A stretch of 64,000 nucleotides of DNA from assembly GCA_028699915.1 (NCBI GenBank), contig JAQVTR010000001.1, positions 28,120 through 92,119 of the forward strand. The letters are read 5' to 3'. The notes beneath the pieces were generated by a model. That model worked only from the letters and a program-made list of their open reading frames with translations. It was not told the DNA's origin and did no database searches. Positions 33,929 to 43,737 of the stretch are shown in pieces (positions within the stretch are counted from its first letter, which is position 1; each line of letters begins with the position of its first letter). The position numbers were made by a program, and so were the translations under genes. Source of the stretch: Fidelibacterota bacterium (GTDB lineage: Bacteria; Fidelibacterota; Fidelibacteria; Fidelibacterales; Fidelibacteraceae).

Positions 33929-35464
33929 ATGCATTTTTTATTTCATGAGGACTGGGGGCTTTTTATCGTGTTTACGATGGCGATCCTGCTGATCCTGGGA
34001 CTGGCCACCGCATTGCTGAAGCTGCTGAAGATCCATCCGCACCATACCCGGCGCCTGGTGCATATTCTTGTCGGCTGCCTGGTCTGTGCGGCTCCTTTTA
34101 TTTTTGAATCGCGCATTCCCGTGCTTACCCTTACCCTGCTTTTTACCCTGGCCAACATTTTGGCCATCCGCTTTAAACTGATCAAAAGCATTCATGAAAC
34201 GGACCGTATTTCCTACGGCACGGTATATTTTCCTGTTTCATTTTTTATTCTGGTCTTCTGGTTCTGGGATAAGGATCCGGCCATTCTTCTGACTGCCATG
34301 CTGATCATGGCCTTTGCCGATCCGGTTGCCAGCTGGGTGGGCGAATCCCGGAAAAAACCCCTGCTTTTCAAGATCCTCAGCGAAAAGAAATCCCTGCAGG
34401 GCAGCAGCGCCATGTTTGTCACCGCCTTCATCGTCGCCGTACTTGCCATGAAACTCTTCCGCGGTATGTTTGATCAGCCGGATATCAGCTGGACAAGGGC
34501 ATTAATCTTTGGCTTTTTTACCGCCATTTATTCAGCGGGAGCGGAAACCATCTCGCAGCGCGGGACCGACAACCTGATGGTTCCCATCGGCGCCGGTGTG
34601 ATCCTGGATGCTTTTTATCATGGCTCCACCGAACTGCAGCTTCAGCTTATGGTATGGATGGGTATCACCGTTTTTTTCGCCTACCTTGCCTATAAAACGC
34701 GATCGCTCAGCCTCTCGGGCGCGATGGGCGCCTGGCTGCTGGGAACGGTCATCTTTGGACTCGGCGGTCCGGAATGGATGACGCCGGTGGTGGTTTTTTT
34801 CATCTTTTCCTCCATTCTGACCAAAATCGGAAAAACCCACAAGAAAAAACTGGAAACCGTGTTTGAAAAGACCGGAAAACGCGATATCTATCAGGTCTTT
34901 GCCAACGGCGGGGTCGCGATGATAGCCACCATGTGCTGGCACTTCTTCGAACCGGTCTGGCCGGACAGCGAGATCCTCTGGTACATGATCTTTCTCTCGG
35001 CTGTTGCTGCGGCAACAGCGGATACCTGGGGAACGGAGATCGGCGCCTTCAGCCGCAAGGATCCGCGCAGTATTCTGGGACTGAAAAAAGTGCCCATGGG
35101 CACGTCCGGCGGACTTAGCCTGATCGGAACTATGGGTGCGGCACTGGGCGCCCTGATCATTGCGCTGACCGGGAAATTCGCCCTGCAGATCTTTGCCGGA
35201 CTGCATTTGCCTTTGTATCTTGTCGGTCTGATCACGCTTGCGGGACTTTGCGGAGCACTGGTGGATTCCCTGCTGGGAGCGACGGTCCAGGCGCAGTATG
35301 AATGTCCGCGCTGCCACAAGATTACCGAAAAGATGTCGCATTGCGGGCAGGATTCCATTCCGCTGAAACAGGGCTGCCGCATGATCAATAACGATTTTGT
35401 AAATTTTTGCAATACGGTGGCGGGCGGCTTGCTGGGCGGGATTCTTTATCTTATATTATACTAA
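33929..35464 (+). CDS. Fused dolichol/phytol-kinase-like and DUF92 (TMEM19) membrane protein
   Basis: A 511-residue membrane protein joining two families. The N-terminal part (about 25-215) resembles dolichol/phytol kinases: R-R-L-V-H-I-L-V-G, Y-G-T-V-Y-F-P-V and A-F-A-D-P-V-A-S-W-V-G. The C-terminal part (about 265-511) is DUF92: L-S-G-A-M-G-A-W, A-A-A-T-A-D-T-W-G-T-E-I-G, V-P-M-G-T-S-G-G, and D-S-L-L-G-A-T-V-Q followed by a C-P-R-C cluster. In plants these families are phytol kinase (VTE5) and phytyl-phosphate kinase (VTE6). Successive phosphorylation of an isoprenoid alcohol is inferred. ATG at 33929 follows GGGGAAG. Confidence 0.85.
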   Translation: MHFLFHEDWGLFIVFTMAILLILGLATALLKLLKIHPHHTRRLVHILVGCLVCAAPFIFESRIPVLTLTLLFTLANILAIRFKLIKSIHETDRISYGTVYFPVSFFILVFWFWDKDPAILLTAMLIMAFADPVASWVGESRKKPLLFKILSEKKSLQGSSAMFVTAFIVAVLAMKLFRGMFDQPDISWTRALIFGFFTAIYSAGAETISQRGTDNLMVPIGAGVILDAFYHGSTELQLQLMVWMGITVFFAYLAYKTRSLSLSGAMGAWLLGTVIFGLGGPEWMTPVVVFFIFSSILTKIGKTHKKKLETVFEKTGKRDIYQVFANGGVAMIATMCWHFFEPVWPDSEILWYMIFLSAVAAATADTWGTEIGAFSRKDPRSILGLKKVPMGTSGGLSLIGTMGAALGALIIALTGKFALQIFAGLHLPLYLVGLITLAGLCGALVDSLLGATVQAQYECPRCHKITEKMSHCGQDSIPLKQGCRMINNDFVNFCNTVAGGLLGGILYLILY

Positions 35465-35476
35465 AACAGAGGTTCT

Positions 35477-36274
35477 ATGAAGAAGATTATCCGAACCCCC
35501 TTTGCCAATATCTACGAAGACGCCGCATTTGCTTCCCAGCTTGTTACGCAGGGCGTTATGGGCGAGATCACCGATCTGCTGGAAGTCCGCGCTGACTGGG
35601 TGCGGCTTCGGCTGCCGGACGGCTATGAAGGCTGGACACAGAATTTTTCAACGGTGGATTGTGACGGCGAAACGGAAAAAATGCTGAACAGTCTTCCCAG
35701 GCTCATGATTCATCAGCCTTTTTTGTCCGTATACGTAAATAAGGATCTTCAGGGAACGCGTATTGCCGTGACCGCAATGGGCAGTGCAATGCCCTACCTC
35801 TACCGGGAAGGCGACGAATACGAGATTCTGCTGCCGGACGGCAGGCACGGGCATATCCGCCAGAAACCGATGAGTATTCAGGATCCTCGGGACATCATTC
35901 TCTGCGCCGCAGGCAGACTTTTGGGGGCCTCGTATTTCTGGGGCGGCAAGACCGAGAACGGCTGCGACTGTTCAGGTCTGACCCAGATGTGTTTCCGCAT
36001 TGCGGGACTTTCCCTGCCGCGTGACGCCAGTCAGCAGATCAAGTTGCTCAAAAAACATCCCGTCCAGGCTGAAACGGCACGCCCCGGCGACCTGGCTTTT
36101 TTTCAGAATGAAAAGGGGCGCATCACGCATGTAGCCATTATGCGGAAGACACCCGAATACATCCATTCCTCGGGAGAGGTCAAAATTAACAGCTTTGATC
36201 CCCGGGCGGCAAATTATCTAAAAAAACTCGACGATATGCTGGAAGGCATTTATTCGATCGAAAACCTGTTGTGA
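35477..36274 (+). CDS. NlpC/P60 (C40) family peptidase with SH3-like domains
   Basis: Probable gamma-D-glutamyl-diamino-acid endopeptidase, 265 residues. Residues about 1-135 form SH3b-like domains. The NlpC/P60 domain follows, with nucleophile Cys165 in N-G-C-D-C-S-G-L-T and His in R-I-T-H-V-A-I-M. There is no signal peptide, so it should act in the cytoplasm on recycled murein peptides, as YkfC-type enzymes do. It lies 12 bases after the DUF92 fusion gene and seven before trpS. Confidence 0.88.
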   Translation: MKKIIRTPFANIYEDAAFASQLVTQGVMGEITDLLEVRADWVRLRLPDGYEGWTQNFSTVDCDGETEKMLNSLPRLMIHQPFLSVYVNKDLQGTRIAVTAMGSAMPYLYREGDEYEILLPDGRHGHIRQKPMSIQDPRDIILCAAGRLLGASYFWGGKTENGCDCSGLTQMCFRIAGLSLPRDASQQIKLLKKHPVQAETARPGDLAFFQNEKGRITHVAIMRKTPEYIHSSGEVKINSFDPRAANYLKKLDDMLEGIYSIENLL

Positions 36275-36281
36275 GACTTTT

Positions 36282-37253
36282 ATGAAAAAACGTATTCTAT
36301 CCGGCATGCGCCCGACGGGCAAACTGCACATCGGTCACTATGTGGGTGCGCTCGAAAACTGGGTTTCTCTGCAGGAGCATTATCAGAATTTCCATCTGGT
36401 GGCGGATTATCATGTCCTGACCACTTCACTGGATACTTCCATGATGCTGAAAAACACGCTGGATATGCTCAAGGACTGGATCGCTGCCGGCATTGATCCC
36501 GTAAAAAGCCCGCTTTTCCGGCAGTCACAGATCAAGGAGCATGCCGAGCTGCATCTGATCTTTTCCATGCTGATCACCAAGGAGCGCCTGGAGCGTAATC
36601 CGGCCCTCAAGGAGCAGATCCGCGATCTGAATATCGGCAGCACCGTCTATGGCCATCTGGGTTACCCCGTTCTGCAGGCGGCGGATATTCTATTATACCG
36701 CGCCGATGCGGTCCCGGTCGGCGAAGATCAGTCTTCGCATATCGAGATTACCCGGGAGATCGCCCGAAAATTCAACGGTACTTACGGCACGGTTTTCCCG
36801 GAGCCGGAAACCAAACTTACGCGCTTTTCACGCCTGCCCGGGCTGGACGGTAAAGCCAAGATGTCCAAATCCCTTGGAAATACCGTTTATTTATCCGATG
36901 AACCGGAAGCGATCTGGCAGGCCGTGCGCATGGCGGTCACCGACCCGCAGAAGATCCGCAGAAACGATCCCGGCCGGCCGGATATCTGTACCATTTTTAC
37001 CTATCACAATGTCTTTAATACGGACGAGATCCCGCAAATCCGCCACGACTGCGAGTCCGGTGCCCTGGGCTGTGTGGATTGCAAGAAAAACTGCGCCGCC
37101 AAAATTTCTGCCTTCTTTGCTCCGCACCGCGAAAAGCGTGCGGCACTCACGGACACGATGATCCTTGAGATCCTTGAGAACGGCGAAAGCCGCGCCCGCA
37201 GGGAAGCCGCCGCCACCATGGAGATGGTGCACGCAGCCATGAAGATCGGATGA
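36282..37253 (+). CDS. trpS: Tryptophan-tRNA ligase
   Basis: Class I aminoacyl-tRNA synthetase charging tRNA-Trp, 323 residues, normal length. The HIGH motif appears as K-L-H-I-G-H-Y-V-G (about 14-22) and KMSKS as G-K-A-K-M-S-K-S-L-G-N (about 190-200). G-E-D-Q and Q-A-A-D-I-L fit the tryptophan pocket region. It ends a three-gene run with the membrane fusion protein and the C40 peptidase, and faces the convergent M6 protease gene. Confidence 0.97.
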   Translation: MKKRILSGMRPTGKLHIGHYVGALENWVSLQEHYQNFHLVADYHVLTTSLDTSMMLKNTLDMLKDWIAAGIDPVKSPLFRQSQIKEHAELHLIFSMLITKERLERNPALKEQIRDLNIGSTVYGHLGYPVLQAADILLYRADAVPVGEDQSSHIEITREIARKFNGTYGTVFPEPETKLTRFSRLPGLDGKAKMSKSLGNTVYLSDEPEAIWQAVRMAVTDPQKIRRNDPGRPDICTIFTYHNVFNTDEIPQIRHDCESGALGCVDCKKNCAAKISAFFAPHREKRAALTDTMILEILENGESRARREAAATMEMVHAAMKIG

Positions 37254-37266
37254 GGATACGGCGCGT

Positions 37267-40200
37267 TTATTTTAACAGCAGCATTTTCCGCGTTTGAACA
37301 AAGTTACCCGCCTTCAGACGGTAGAAATAAACACCGCCCGGCAATGAACTGCCGTTGAAGCAGTACTCGTAATATCCCGCACTTTTTAATGTATTCAGCA
37401 TCGTTGCAACTTTGCGGCCGCGCATGTCATAGATCTCCAGATTGACAAAAGCCTCTTCAGGCAGCTGGTAAAGGATATGGGTTTCGGGATTAAAGGGATT
37501 CGGAAAGTTCTGACCCAGCGCGAAGCTTGCCGGCAATGCGGACGCCGTTGCCGTTTCGCTGACCCATATATCAAGGGAATGCGAAACGGTATCGCCTTCG
37601 TTGTCTTCCGCTGTAAAACGAACGGTCTCAAGCCCCAGAAAATCCGTTCCCGGATGAATGCGGATCGTGGTGTCGTCCAAAGCGTCAATACTCAGCGCCG
37701 CGCTGTTTCCCTCCCAGGAAAAGCGGAGCGGATCGCCGTTCGGATCGGAAAATAAGGTCATCAGATTAACGGTGTTCACGGTATTTTTGCGGACATTCAG
37801 CGTATCGCTCAATGCATGGAAAACCGGGGCGTCGTTACGGACAAGGATGTAATTGTCTTTGTTGCAATTGGACTGCAGCGCACCCGATCTGACCATCAGC
37901 GAAACCGCATAATAACCCGAACGCGTATAGGTGTGCTGTGGTGCAGGTTCGCTGACAAAATCGCTGCCGTCCCCGAATTCCCAGATCGCCGTATCGATAC
38001 TCTGCGGTTCGGAAACGCTGGTATTCATGAATGTAACCGTAAAGGGTTTGGAACCGCTGCGTTCCGCCGCATGAAAGGCGGCAGAAATACCTTCATCGAG
38101 CGCAGAACTGATACTCAGATCGTCGATACACCAGTATTTTTCATTGCTGCCGCGGAAATTGAATTTGAACTTGACGTCCCGGAAACCGGCGACGGCAGCA
38201 GTAAGGTCCGTTTCAAAGATCTCCGTACCCTCCGTGGCGGTGGTCCAGCGTTTCGCCTCGTACCAGGTCTGTCCGTCGTTTACGGTATACAGTAATCTTG
38301 CCAGGGTCAGGGAGCGGATTTCCAGCTGATGTTCAAAACGCAGCGTGACCGAGCGGCTGAGCGCAAAGTTAAAAGAGCGGGTGATCAGTTCGGCATCCAG
38401 GCTTCCCTCACCCAGATATTCGCTGTCGATCAGCATAAAGCCGTTGCCGGCACTGGCAGATGCAATATTGCGGTTCAGGGGATTTTCGGTACTCCAGGAG
38501 CCGTTCCCGCTGCGGTCCAGGATCACCCAGCCGGCAGGGAGACCGTTCGCAAATTCCTCGGCATAGAAAAGCGGGGATTCCGTTTTTGCTGAGGTCAGAA
38601 CTTTGTCGGAGTAAGTATATGCGCTGTCCTCAAAAGCAAAGATACCGTAATAATAAGTTTTACCCGCATCCAGTCCGCGGTGTTCAAAGAGGCTGTCCAC
38701 ACCCTTAAAGATCACTTCGCCGCCGGCCGTAGTGTCGCCGGTTTTATATTTTGTCCGGTTCTGCGGATAGCCGATCGCGTTTTCCTGCGCGCTGACGACG
38801 ATTACCGAATCCCCGACGGCGTTCAGTTGCCAGTCCAGTCGAATGGCATTTTGGCCTTGGGATTCCGCCGTGAAATTTTTCGGAGCATCAACATGCGTAT
38901 CGCCAAAAGCAAAGCTGATCACCCCGCCGATCTCCTGAATGTTCCGGATAGGCTTACGGCTGGGTTGTCCCGCCCAACTCATGGCATTGGGATTGCTTTC
39001 ATCCGTAAAAAAGCGATTGAGGGTAGTGCCGGGAAAGGGATCTCCGGCGTTGATGTAGGTCCCGCTGATATTTCCCAATCCGTCAGCCTCCTCAAGATCA
39101 AAGCCCTGGCGGTAGGGATTGCAGTTCAAGGTATTGTTATTCCAGCCGCTGTGGTTCATGTCGATATGAAAAATCAGCAAGCCGTGCCCCGGAACGGCGG
39201 CATCCCAGCCTGTGCGCTGGCGGTTCTCCATCATAAAGAATTCGTCGCCGGAAGCCGACATGAAATAGCGGATCTCATTATGGCTGTGAGCGGGATTCAG
39301 TGTTACGGATTCGGGTCCTTCCAGGATCTGCGGTTCCGCCCAGCGCAGGAAGGCCCGGGACCAGGCATTGAACAGGGGCGGACGGTTTCCGCCGTCGTTC
39401 CAGGATCCGCCGGCCATCAGGTCCCAGCCGCCCAATCCGTCGCAATCGCCGCCGCTGCCGTCATAATCGGTATCATAATAATCCGGCAGTCCGCAAACGT
39501 GACCGAATTCGTGCGCGATCACGCCGATACTGCTGCGTGTCGTGCCGCTGATACCGTATAACTCCATGGATGTCGAATAATCATAGACCCTTTTCCCGTC
39601 CACGCTCAGTACACTGGCAATATACGCCCAGCGATGGGGCCAGATGGTGTTTACCTCCGCACCGTAAAAACATTCGCCGTATCCGGCATAGATAAAATAG
39701 ATGTTGTCCACATAACCGTCATTGTCGTTGTCGTAGCGCGAAAAATCCACGTCCGGATCGGCTTTGCTCACGGCCTCGTAGACAAAGCGCTGGATGTTCT
39801 CGTCATCTCCCTTGCCGTAAAAGGCCCAGCCGCTGTCCAGAACCACCGGACCGGCAATGTCAAAATGCGGCTTGAAGTTTTCAAAGGAACCGTCGCGGTA
39901 GTATTTGCTTACACTGCCGATAGCGCCGTTATAAATATAATTTTTTCCGTTCATCAGGCTGTCGAAATCTGCGGGTCGGTGGGTAAAAGCCTTATCGGAG
40001 AACTCGACCAGGATCACCAGGAAATTCTGCTCTCCCAGCGTGGGGAAATCCGTTTGTCCGAAAGGCAGTGCGGCGGGCGCTTTGCGGCTGCTAACGGGAA
40101 CCGGAAATTTCAGGGACCCTGCTTCAAGCTGAATGGCGGGAAGCCTTTCCGCAAACTGCTGCTCGGAAATATCCCGGTCCGCGGCATCATGCGCCTTTAC

Positions 40201-40443
40201 GCCGGAAGGGCTCAGTTTTCCCTCTTTATCCTGTAAGGCATATTCAAAAAGGCCTGCGCTGTTTCGCAGAAGGATCTTCCCGTCGGCGCTTTCGTGCCAG
40301 GACAGATTTTCATCCCCGCGCAGATAGACCTTCAGGGTTTTCCCGTCCGGATACTGTACGATTCCCGGTTCCGGATTCGCAGGCACGGCCTGCAGGATCG
40401 TCATTGCCGTGAGCAGAAATAACACAATTCGCAAATTTTTCAT
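37267..40443 (-). CDS. Secreted M6 family metalloprotease with PKD domain and type IX-like sorting tail
   Basis: Large exported protease of 1058 residues. Signal peptide (about 1-20), propeptide region to about residue 130, M6 (immune-inhibitor-A-like) catalytic domain with zinc motif HEFGH (His311, Glu312, His315) and G-L-P-D-Y-Y-D, fibronectin-like and jelly-roll region, a PKD domain (about 800-880: F-G-D-G-S-D-F), a cadherin-like segment, and a C-terminal domain (about 975-1058) beginning near G-Q-N-F-P-N-P-F-N-P-E-T and ending in Lys. The last is the sorting signal for type IX-like secretion. It probably digests environmental protein. Confidence 0.93.
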   Translation of the reverse strand: MKNLRIVLFLLTAMTILQAVPANPEPGIVQYPDGKTLKVYLRGDENLSWHESADGKILLRNSAGLFEYALQDKEGKLSPSGVKAHDAADRDISEQQFAERLPAIQLEAGSLKFPVPVSSRKAPAALPFGQTDFPTLGEQNFLVILVEFSDKAFTHRPADFDSLMNGKNYIYNGAIGSVSKYYRDGSFENFKPHFDIAGPVVLDSGWAFYGKGDDENIQRFVYEAVSKADPDVDFSRYDNDNDGYVDNIYFIYAGYGECFYGAEVNTIWPHRWAYIASVLSVDGKRVYDYSTSMELYGISGTTRSSIGVIAHEFGHVCGLPDYYDTDYDGSGGDCDGLGGWDLMAGGSWNDGGNRPPLFNAWSRAFLRWAEPQILEGPESVTLNPAHSHNEIRYFMSASGDEFFMMENRQRTGWDAAVPGHGLLIFHIDMNHSGWNNNTLNCNPYRQGFDLEEADGLGNISGTYINAGDPFPGTTLNRFFTDESNPNAMSWAGQPSRKPIRNIQEIGGVISFAFGDTHVDAPKNFTAESQGQNAIRLDWQLNAVGDSVIVVSAQENAIGYPQNRTKYKTGDTTAGGEVIFKGVDSLFEHRGLDAGKTYYYGIFAFEDSAYTYSDKVLTSAKTESPLFYAEEFANGLPAGWVILDRSGNGSWSTENPLNRNIASASAGNGFMLIDSEYLGEGSLDAELITRSFNFALSRSVTLRFEHQLEIRSLTLARLLYTVNDGQTWYEAKRWTTATEGTEIFETDLTAAVAGFRDVKFKFNFRGSNEKYWCIDDLSISSALDEGISAAFHAAERSGSKPFTVTFMNTSVSEPQSIDTAIWEFGDGSDFVSEPAPQHTYTRSGYYAVSLMVRSGALQSNCNKDNYILVRNDAPVFHALSDTLNVRKNTVNTVNLMTLFSDPNGDPLRFSWEGNSAALSIDALDDTTIRIHPGTDFLGLETVRFTAEDNEGDTVSHSLDIWVSETATASALPASFALGQNFPNPFNPETHILYQLPEEAFVNLEIYDMRGRKVATMLNTLKSAGYYEYCFNGSSLPGGVYFYRLKAGNFVQTRKMLLLK

Positions 40444-40538
40444 TGGCCTCTCCGATTTAGCCCGAATAATACAAAAGCATTTTGATAGTCAAAAATTATT
40501 TCATAACTTTTTATTCTGATAAAGCAAAAGGATGCATC

Positions 40539-41981
40539 ATGAAAGACCGAAAACTGCTGATCGAACGCTCTGCAGAGGGAAAACAGAGCCTTGCGCTTCC
40601 AAAAGCGGATTTCCCTGAAAAAACCATTGACGGCCTTGTCCCCGCACATCTTTTACGTACCTCGCACTGTGCTCTGCCCGAGGTCGGTGAGCCGGAGGTC
40701 GTACGCCATTACATTAATCTTTCTAACCTGAACCATCATGTGGACAAGGATTTTTATCCCCTGGGTTCCTGCACGATGAAATACAATCCCAAGATCAACG
40801 AAGCCTTTGCCGCCAGTCCCTGCATCAGCGAAGTACATCCCCTGCAGCCCGAAACGAACATTCAGGCTTCGCTGAAGATCTATCATGACGTGGAGCGGTA
40901 TCTTTGCGAAATTACCGGAATGGATGCATTTACTTTGCAGCCTGCCGCCGGATCGCACGGCGAACTGACCGGCGTGATGATCATGCGGCAATATCACGAA
41001 CAGAAAAAGAATCACAAGACCCGCATTCTGATCCCGGATTCCGCACACGGGACCAACCCTTCTTCCGTCAATATCGGCGGTTACGAAGCCGTGACCGTGG
41101 CTTCCACGCCGGAGGGACTGGTGGATCTGGGCGATCTGCGCTCCAAGCTCAATGCGAAAGTTGCGGGTTTTATGCTGACCAATCCAAATACCCTGGGCAT
41201 TTTCGAAAAGAACGTTTTGCAGATCGCGGAGCTGGTCCATTCCGTGGACGGACTGATGTACATGGACGGTGCAAACATGAACGCTTTACTGGGAATCGTC
41301 AAGACGGCGGACATGCATTTTGACATCACGCACATCAATCTGCACAAGACCTTTTCCACACCCCACGGCGGCGGCGGACCGGGCGCAGGTCCCATCGGTG
41401 TGGTAAAAAAACTGGTCCCCTATCTGCCGGTCCCGCGTGTTGAAAAAAACGGAGATAACTACCGTTTCAGCTGGGAACACCCCGGATCCATCGGAAAGGT
41501 CATGGCCTTCTGGGGCAATTATGCCGTTATCGTTAAAACCTGGGTCTATATCCGCATGCTGGGCGAAACCGGACTGAAAGATGTTGCAAAACATGCCATT
41601 ATCAATGCCAACTATATCCGCGCATCCCTCGAAGATATGTATGAACTTCCCTACAAAACGCCACCCATGCATGAATGTGTGTTTTCGGGAGACCGCCAGA
41701 AAGCCTATGGGGTCCGGACTTTGGATATCGCCAAACGGCTCCTGGATTACGGCATGCACGCACCGACCGTTTATTTTCCTCTGATCGTACATGAAGCACT
41801 CATGATCGAGCCCACCGAAACGGAAAACAAGGATTCCCTGGACCGTTTTATCGCCGTCATGCGCAAGATCGACGAAGAGTCCCGCGAAAATCCCGAATTG
41901 CTGCATTCCGCACCGCTCACAACACCGGTTCGGCGCGTCGATGAAGTCAAGGCCAACCGTGACCTGAATGTGCGCTGGTAA
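40539..41981 (+). CDS. gcvPB: Glycine dehydrogenase (decarboxylating) subunit 2
   Basis: C-terminal half of the split P protein of glycine cleavage, 480 residues from the ATG at 40539. That ATG follows AAAGG and starts MKDRKLLIE; a further upstream start would add 19 unconserved residues. The PLP-binding lysine is in H-I-N-L-H-K-T-F-S-T-P-H-G-G-G-G, and C-T-M-K-Y-N-P-K and H-G-T-N-P-S-S are family signatures. Its partner gcvPA and gcvH are at 1.2-2.9 kb. It is followed by the nucleoside kinase after five bases. Confidence 0.97.
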   Translation: MKDRKLLIERSAEGKQSLALPKADFPEKTIDGLVPAHLLRTSHCALPEVGEPEVVRHYINLSNLNHHVDKDFYPLGSCTMKYNPKINEAFAASPCISEVHPLQPETNIQASLKIYHDVERYLCEITGMDAFTLQPAAGSHGELTGVMIMRQYHEQKKNHKTRILIPDSAHGTNPSSVNIGGYEAVTVASTPEGLVDLGDLRSKLNAKVAGFMLTNPNTLGIFEKNVLQIAELVHSVDGLMYMDGANMNALLGIVKTADMHFDITHINLHKTFSTPHGGGGPGAGPIGVVKKLVPYLPVPRVEKNGDNYRFSWEHPGSIGKVMAFWGNYAVIVKTWVYIRMLGETGLKDVAKHAIINANYIRASLEDMYELPYKTPPMHECVFSGDRQKAYGVRTLDIAKRLLDYGMHAPTVYFPLIVHEALMIEPTETENKDSLDRFIAVMRKIDEESRENPELLHSAPLTTPVRRVDEVKANRDLNVRW

Positions 41982-41986
41982 ATGCC

Positions 41987-43624
41987 ATGCAGGTAATCTA
42001 CCATCAAAGCAAACAGGAGATACGGCTCCGTAACGGTGAACGCGGACTGGATATCGCCCGGCGCTATTTCGGGGAACATGCCGGACACATACTTTGCATG
42101 TCCTGCGACTGCGAAATGCAAAGCCTGAACAACGTCATCTCCCGGAAAACCCACTCCATTTCCTTTTACGACATTTATGATCAACACGGCGCACAATGCC
42201 TTGCGGTCAGCAGTACCGCCCTGATGCTGATGGCAGCGGAAGGTCTCTTTCCGGACTCGCGTATATCGGTCGAACACTCCTACGGCTCCGGTTTTTTCTG
42301 TGAAGCCACCAATCCGGATACGTTGCCGCCCGATTATCTCGCTCAGCTTGAAAAAAAAATGCGGGAATACATTCAGGCGGGCCATGAATTCGAAGAACGC
42401 ATCGTTTCCCGTACGCAGATCCGGGAATTTGACTACAAACGCTTCCGGGTACTGCATAACAGCTCCAAAGAACAAATACGGATCTACGATCTCTGCGGAT
42501 TCCCCCACTGGTTTATCGCTCCCCTGACACCCTCCGCCGCCTATATCCGGCAGTTCCGCATCACCCCCTACGAAAGCGGCTTTGTTCTGGAATTCCCCAA
42601 CAACCATTATCCCGACAGTATTCCGCCCTTTACTCCGGGTCCGAACCTGTTCAAGGTCTTTCGTGAAAGTGAAAAGCGCGGCAACATGCTGGAGATCCGG
42701 AACGTATCGGACCTGAACGAGCGCGCCCTGGGCGGCCGCTTTATGGAAGCGGTGCAGCTTTACGAAGCCTTGCATGAAAAAAAGATCGCGCAGATCGCCG
42801 ATTCCGTCAGCAAGAACCCGGGATACCGTTTTATTTTCATCGCCGGACCCTCTTCTTCGGGAAAAACAACGTTTATGAAACGGCTTTCCCTTCAGCTGCG
42901 CATCAACGGACTGAAAACCCTGCATTTGTCGCTGGACGACTATTTCGTAGAGCGGGAAGATACGCCGCGGGATGAAAACGGAGAATATGATTATGAGCAC
43001 TTTCATGCCATCGATCATGCGCTTCTGGATAAACAGCTGGCCTCCCTGATCAAAGGCGAAGCGGTTCGGCTGCCGCGATTCTTGTTCAACGACGGAAAAA
43101 AGGTCTTTGATAAGGATCCCACGATCCTGCATAAAGATGAGATCATGATCATTGAAGGGATCCACGGACTGAATCCCGAACTGGCCGCCCGCATTCCGGA
43201 TAACACGAAATGCCGGATCTATATCTCCGCACTGACCCAGCTGAATTTTAATCTCTATAACCGGGTCTCGACCTCGGATACCCGGCTTCTGCGCCGCATG
43301 TACCGGGACCTGCAGTTCCGCGGGCACAGCCTGGAAAATACCTTACTTCGCTGGCCTTCGGTACGCCGCGGTGAAGCGCGCTGGATATTCCCTTTCCAGG
43401 AAAATGCCGATCTGTATTTTAACAGCGCACTGGAATACGAATGGGCGGTTTTCCGCGGAGTGCTTGCGGACAAACTTGCGGCCATCCCTGTGGACTCGCC
43501 CGTCAAGGTTGAAACGGAACGTCTTTATCGCCTGCTGGAATTGTTCGTTCCTTTTGAAGCGGACCTGATCCCCTCTACATCCATCATTAAGGAATTTCTC
43601 GGCGGAAGTTCTTTCAAGTACTGA
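41987..43624 (+). CDS. Nucleoside kinase with threonyl-tRNA-synthetase-like N-terminal domains
   Basis: A 545-residue two-part protein. Residues about 1-270 resemble the TGS and SAD (second additional domain) region of ThrRS but lack the synthetase core. From about 280 a uridine-kinase/phosphoribulokinase fold follows: Walker A G-P-S-S-S-G-K-T-T starting at Gly287, then L-S-L-D-D-Y-F and I-I-E-G-I-H-G. Such proteins are annotated as nucleoside or uridine-kinase-like enzymes and act on an unproved substrate. It is coupled to gcvPB by a five-base gap. Confidence 0.85.
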   Translation: MQVIYHQSKQEIRLRNGERGLDIARRYFGEHAGHILCMSCDCEMQSLNNVISRKTHSISFYDIYDQHGAQCLAVSSTALMLMAAEGLFPDSRISVEHSYGSGFFCEATNPDTLPPDYLAQLEKKMREYIQAGHEFEERIVSRTQIREFDYKRFRVLHNSSKEQIRIYDLCGFPHWFIAPLTPSAAYIRQFRITPYESGFVLEFPNNHYPDSIPPFTPGPNLFKVFRESEKRGNMLEIRNVSDLNERALGGRFMEAVQLYEALHEKKIAQIADSVSKNPGYRFIFIAGPSSSGKTTFMKRLSLQLRINGLKTLHLSLDDYFVEREDTPRDENGEYDYEHFHAIDHALLDKQLASLIKGEAVRLPRFLFNDGKKVFDKDPTILHKDEIMIIEGIHGLNPELAARIPDNTKCRIYISALTQLNFNLYNRVSTSDTRLLRRMYRDLQFRGHSLENTLLRWPSVRRGEARWIFPFQENADLYFNSALEYEWAVFRGVLADKLAAIPVDSPVKVETERLYRLLELFVPFEADLIPSTSIIKEFLGGSSFKY

Positions 43625-43737
43625 TTTTTTGCGATGACACATTTTTCTTGCCTTCCGTGGGAACATGTCGCCTTTTCCGGACTTATATTGCCGGAGTGAG
43701 GATGGGGTAACGAAGCCTTTAAATTGAGGAGAAAACC

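Noticed and set aside
40444..40538. Glycine riboswitch upstream of gcvPB
   Set aside because: The gap is 95 bases and lacks the conserved tandem aptamer layout.
41771..43327. Open reading frame of 518 codons on the minus strand across gcvPB and the nucleoside kinase
   Set aside because: It lies over two well-supported genes; no family motif or ribosome-binding site was seen.
43625..43737. tRNA or small RNA gene before the thioredoxin-glutaredoxin gene
   Set aside because: There is a short CCGG-type hairpin but no tRNA arms or conserved T-loop.
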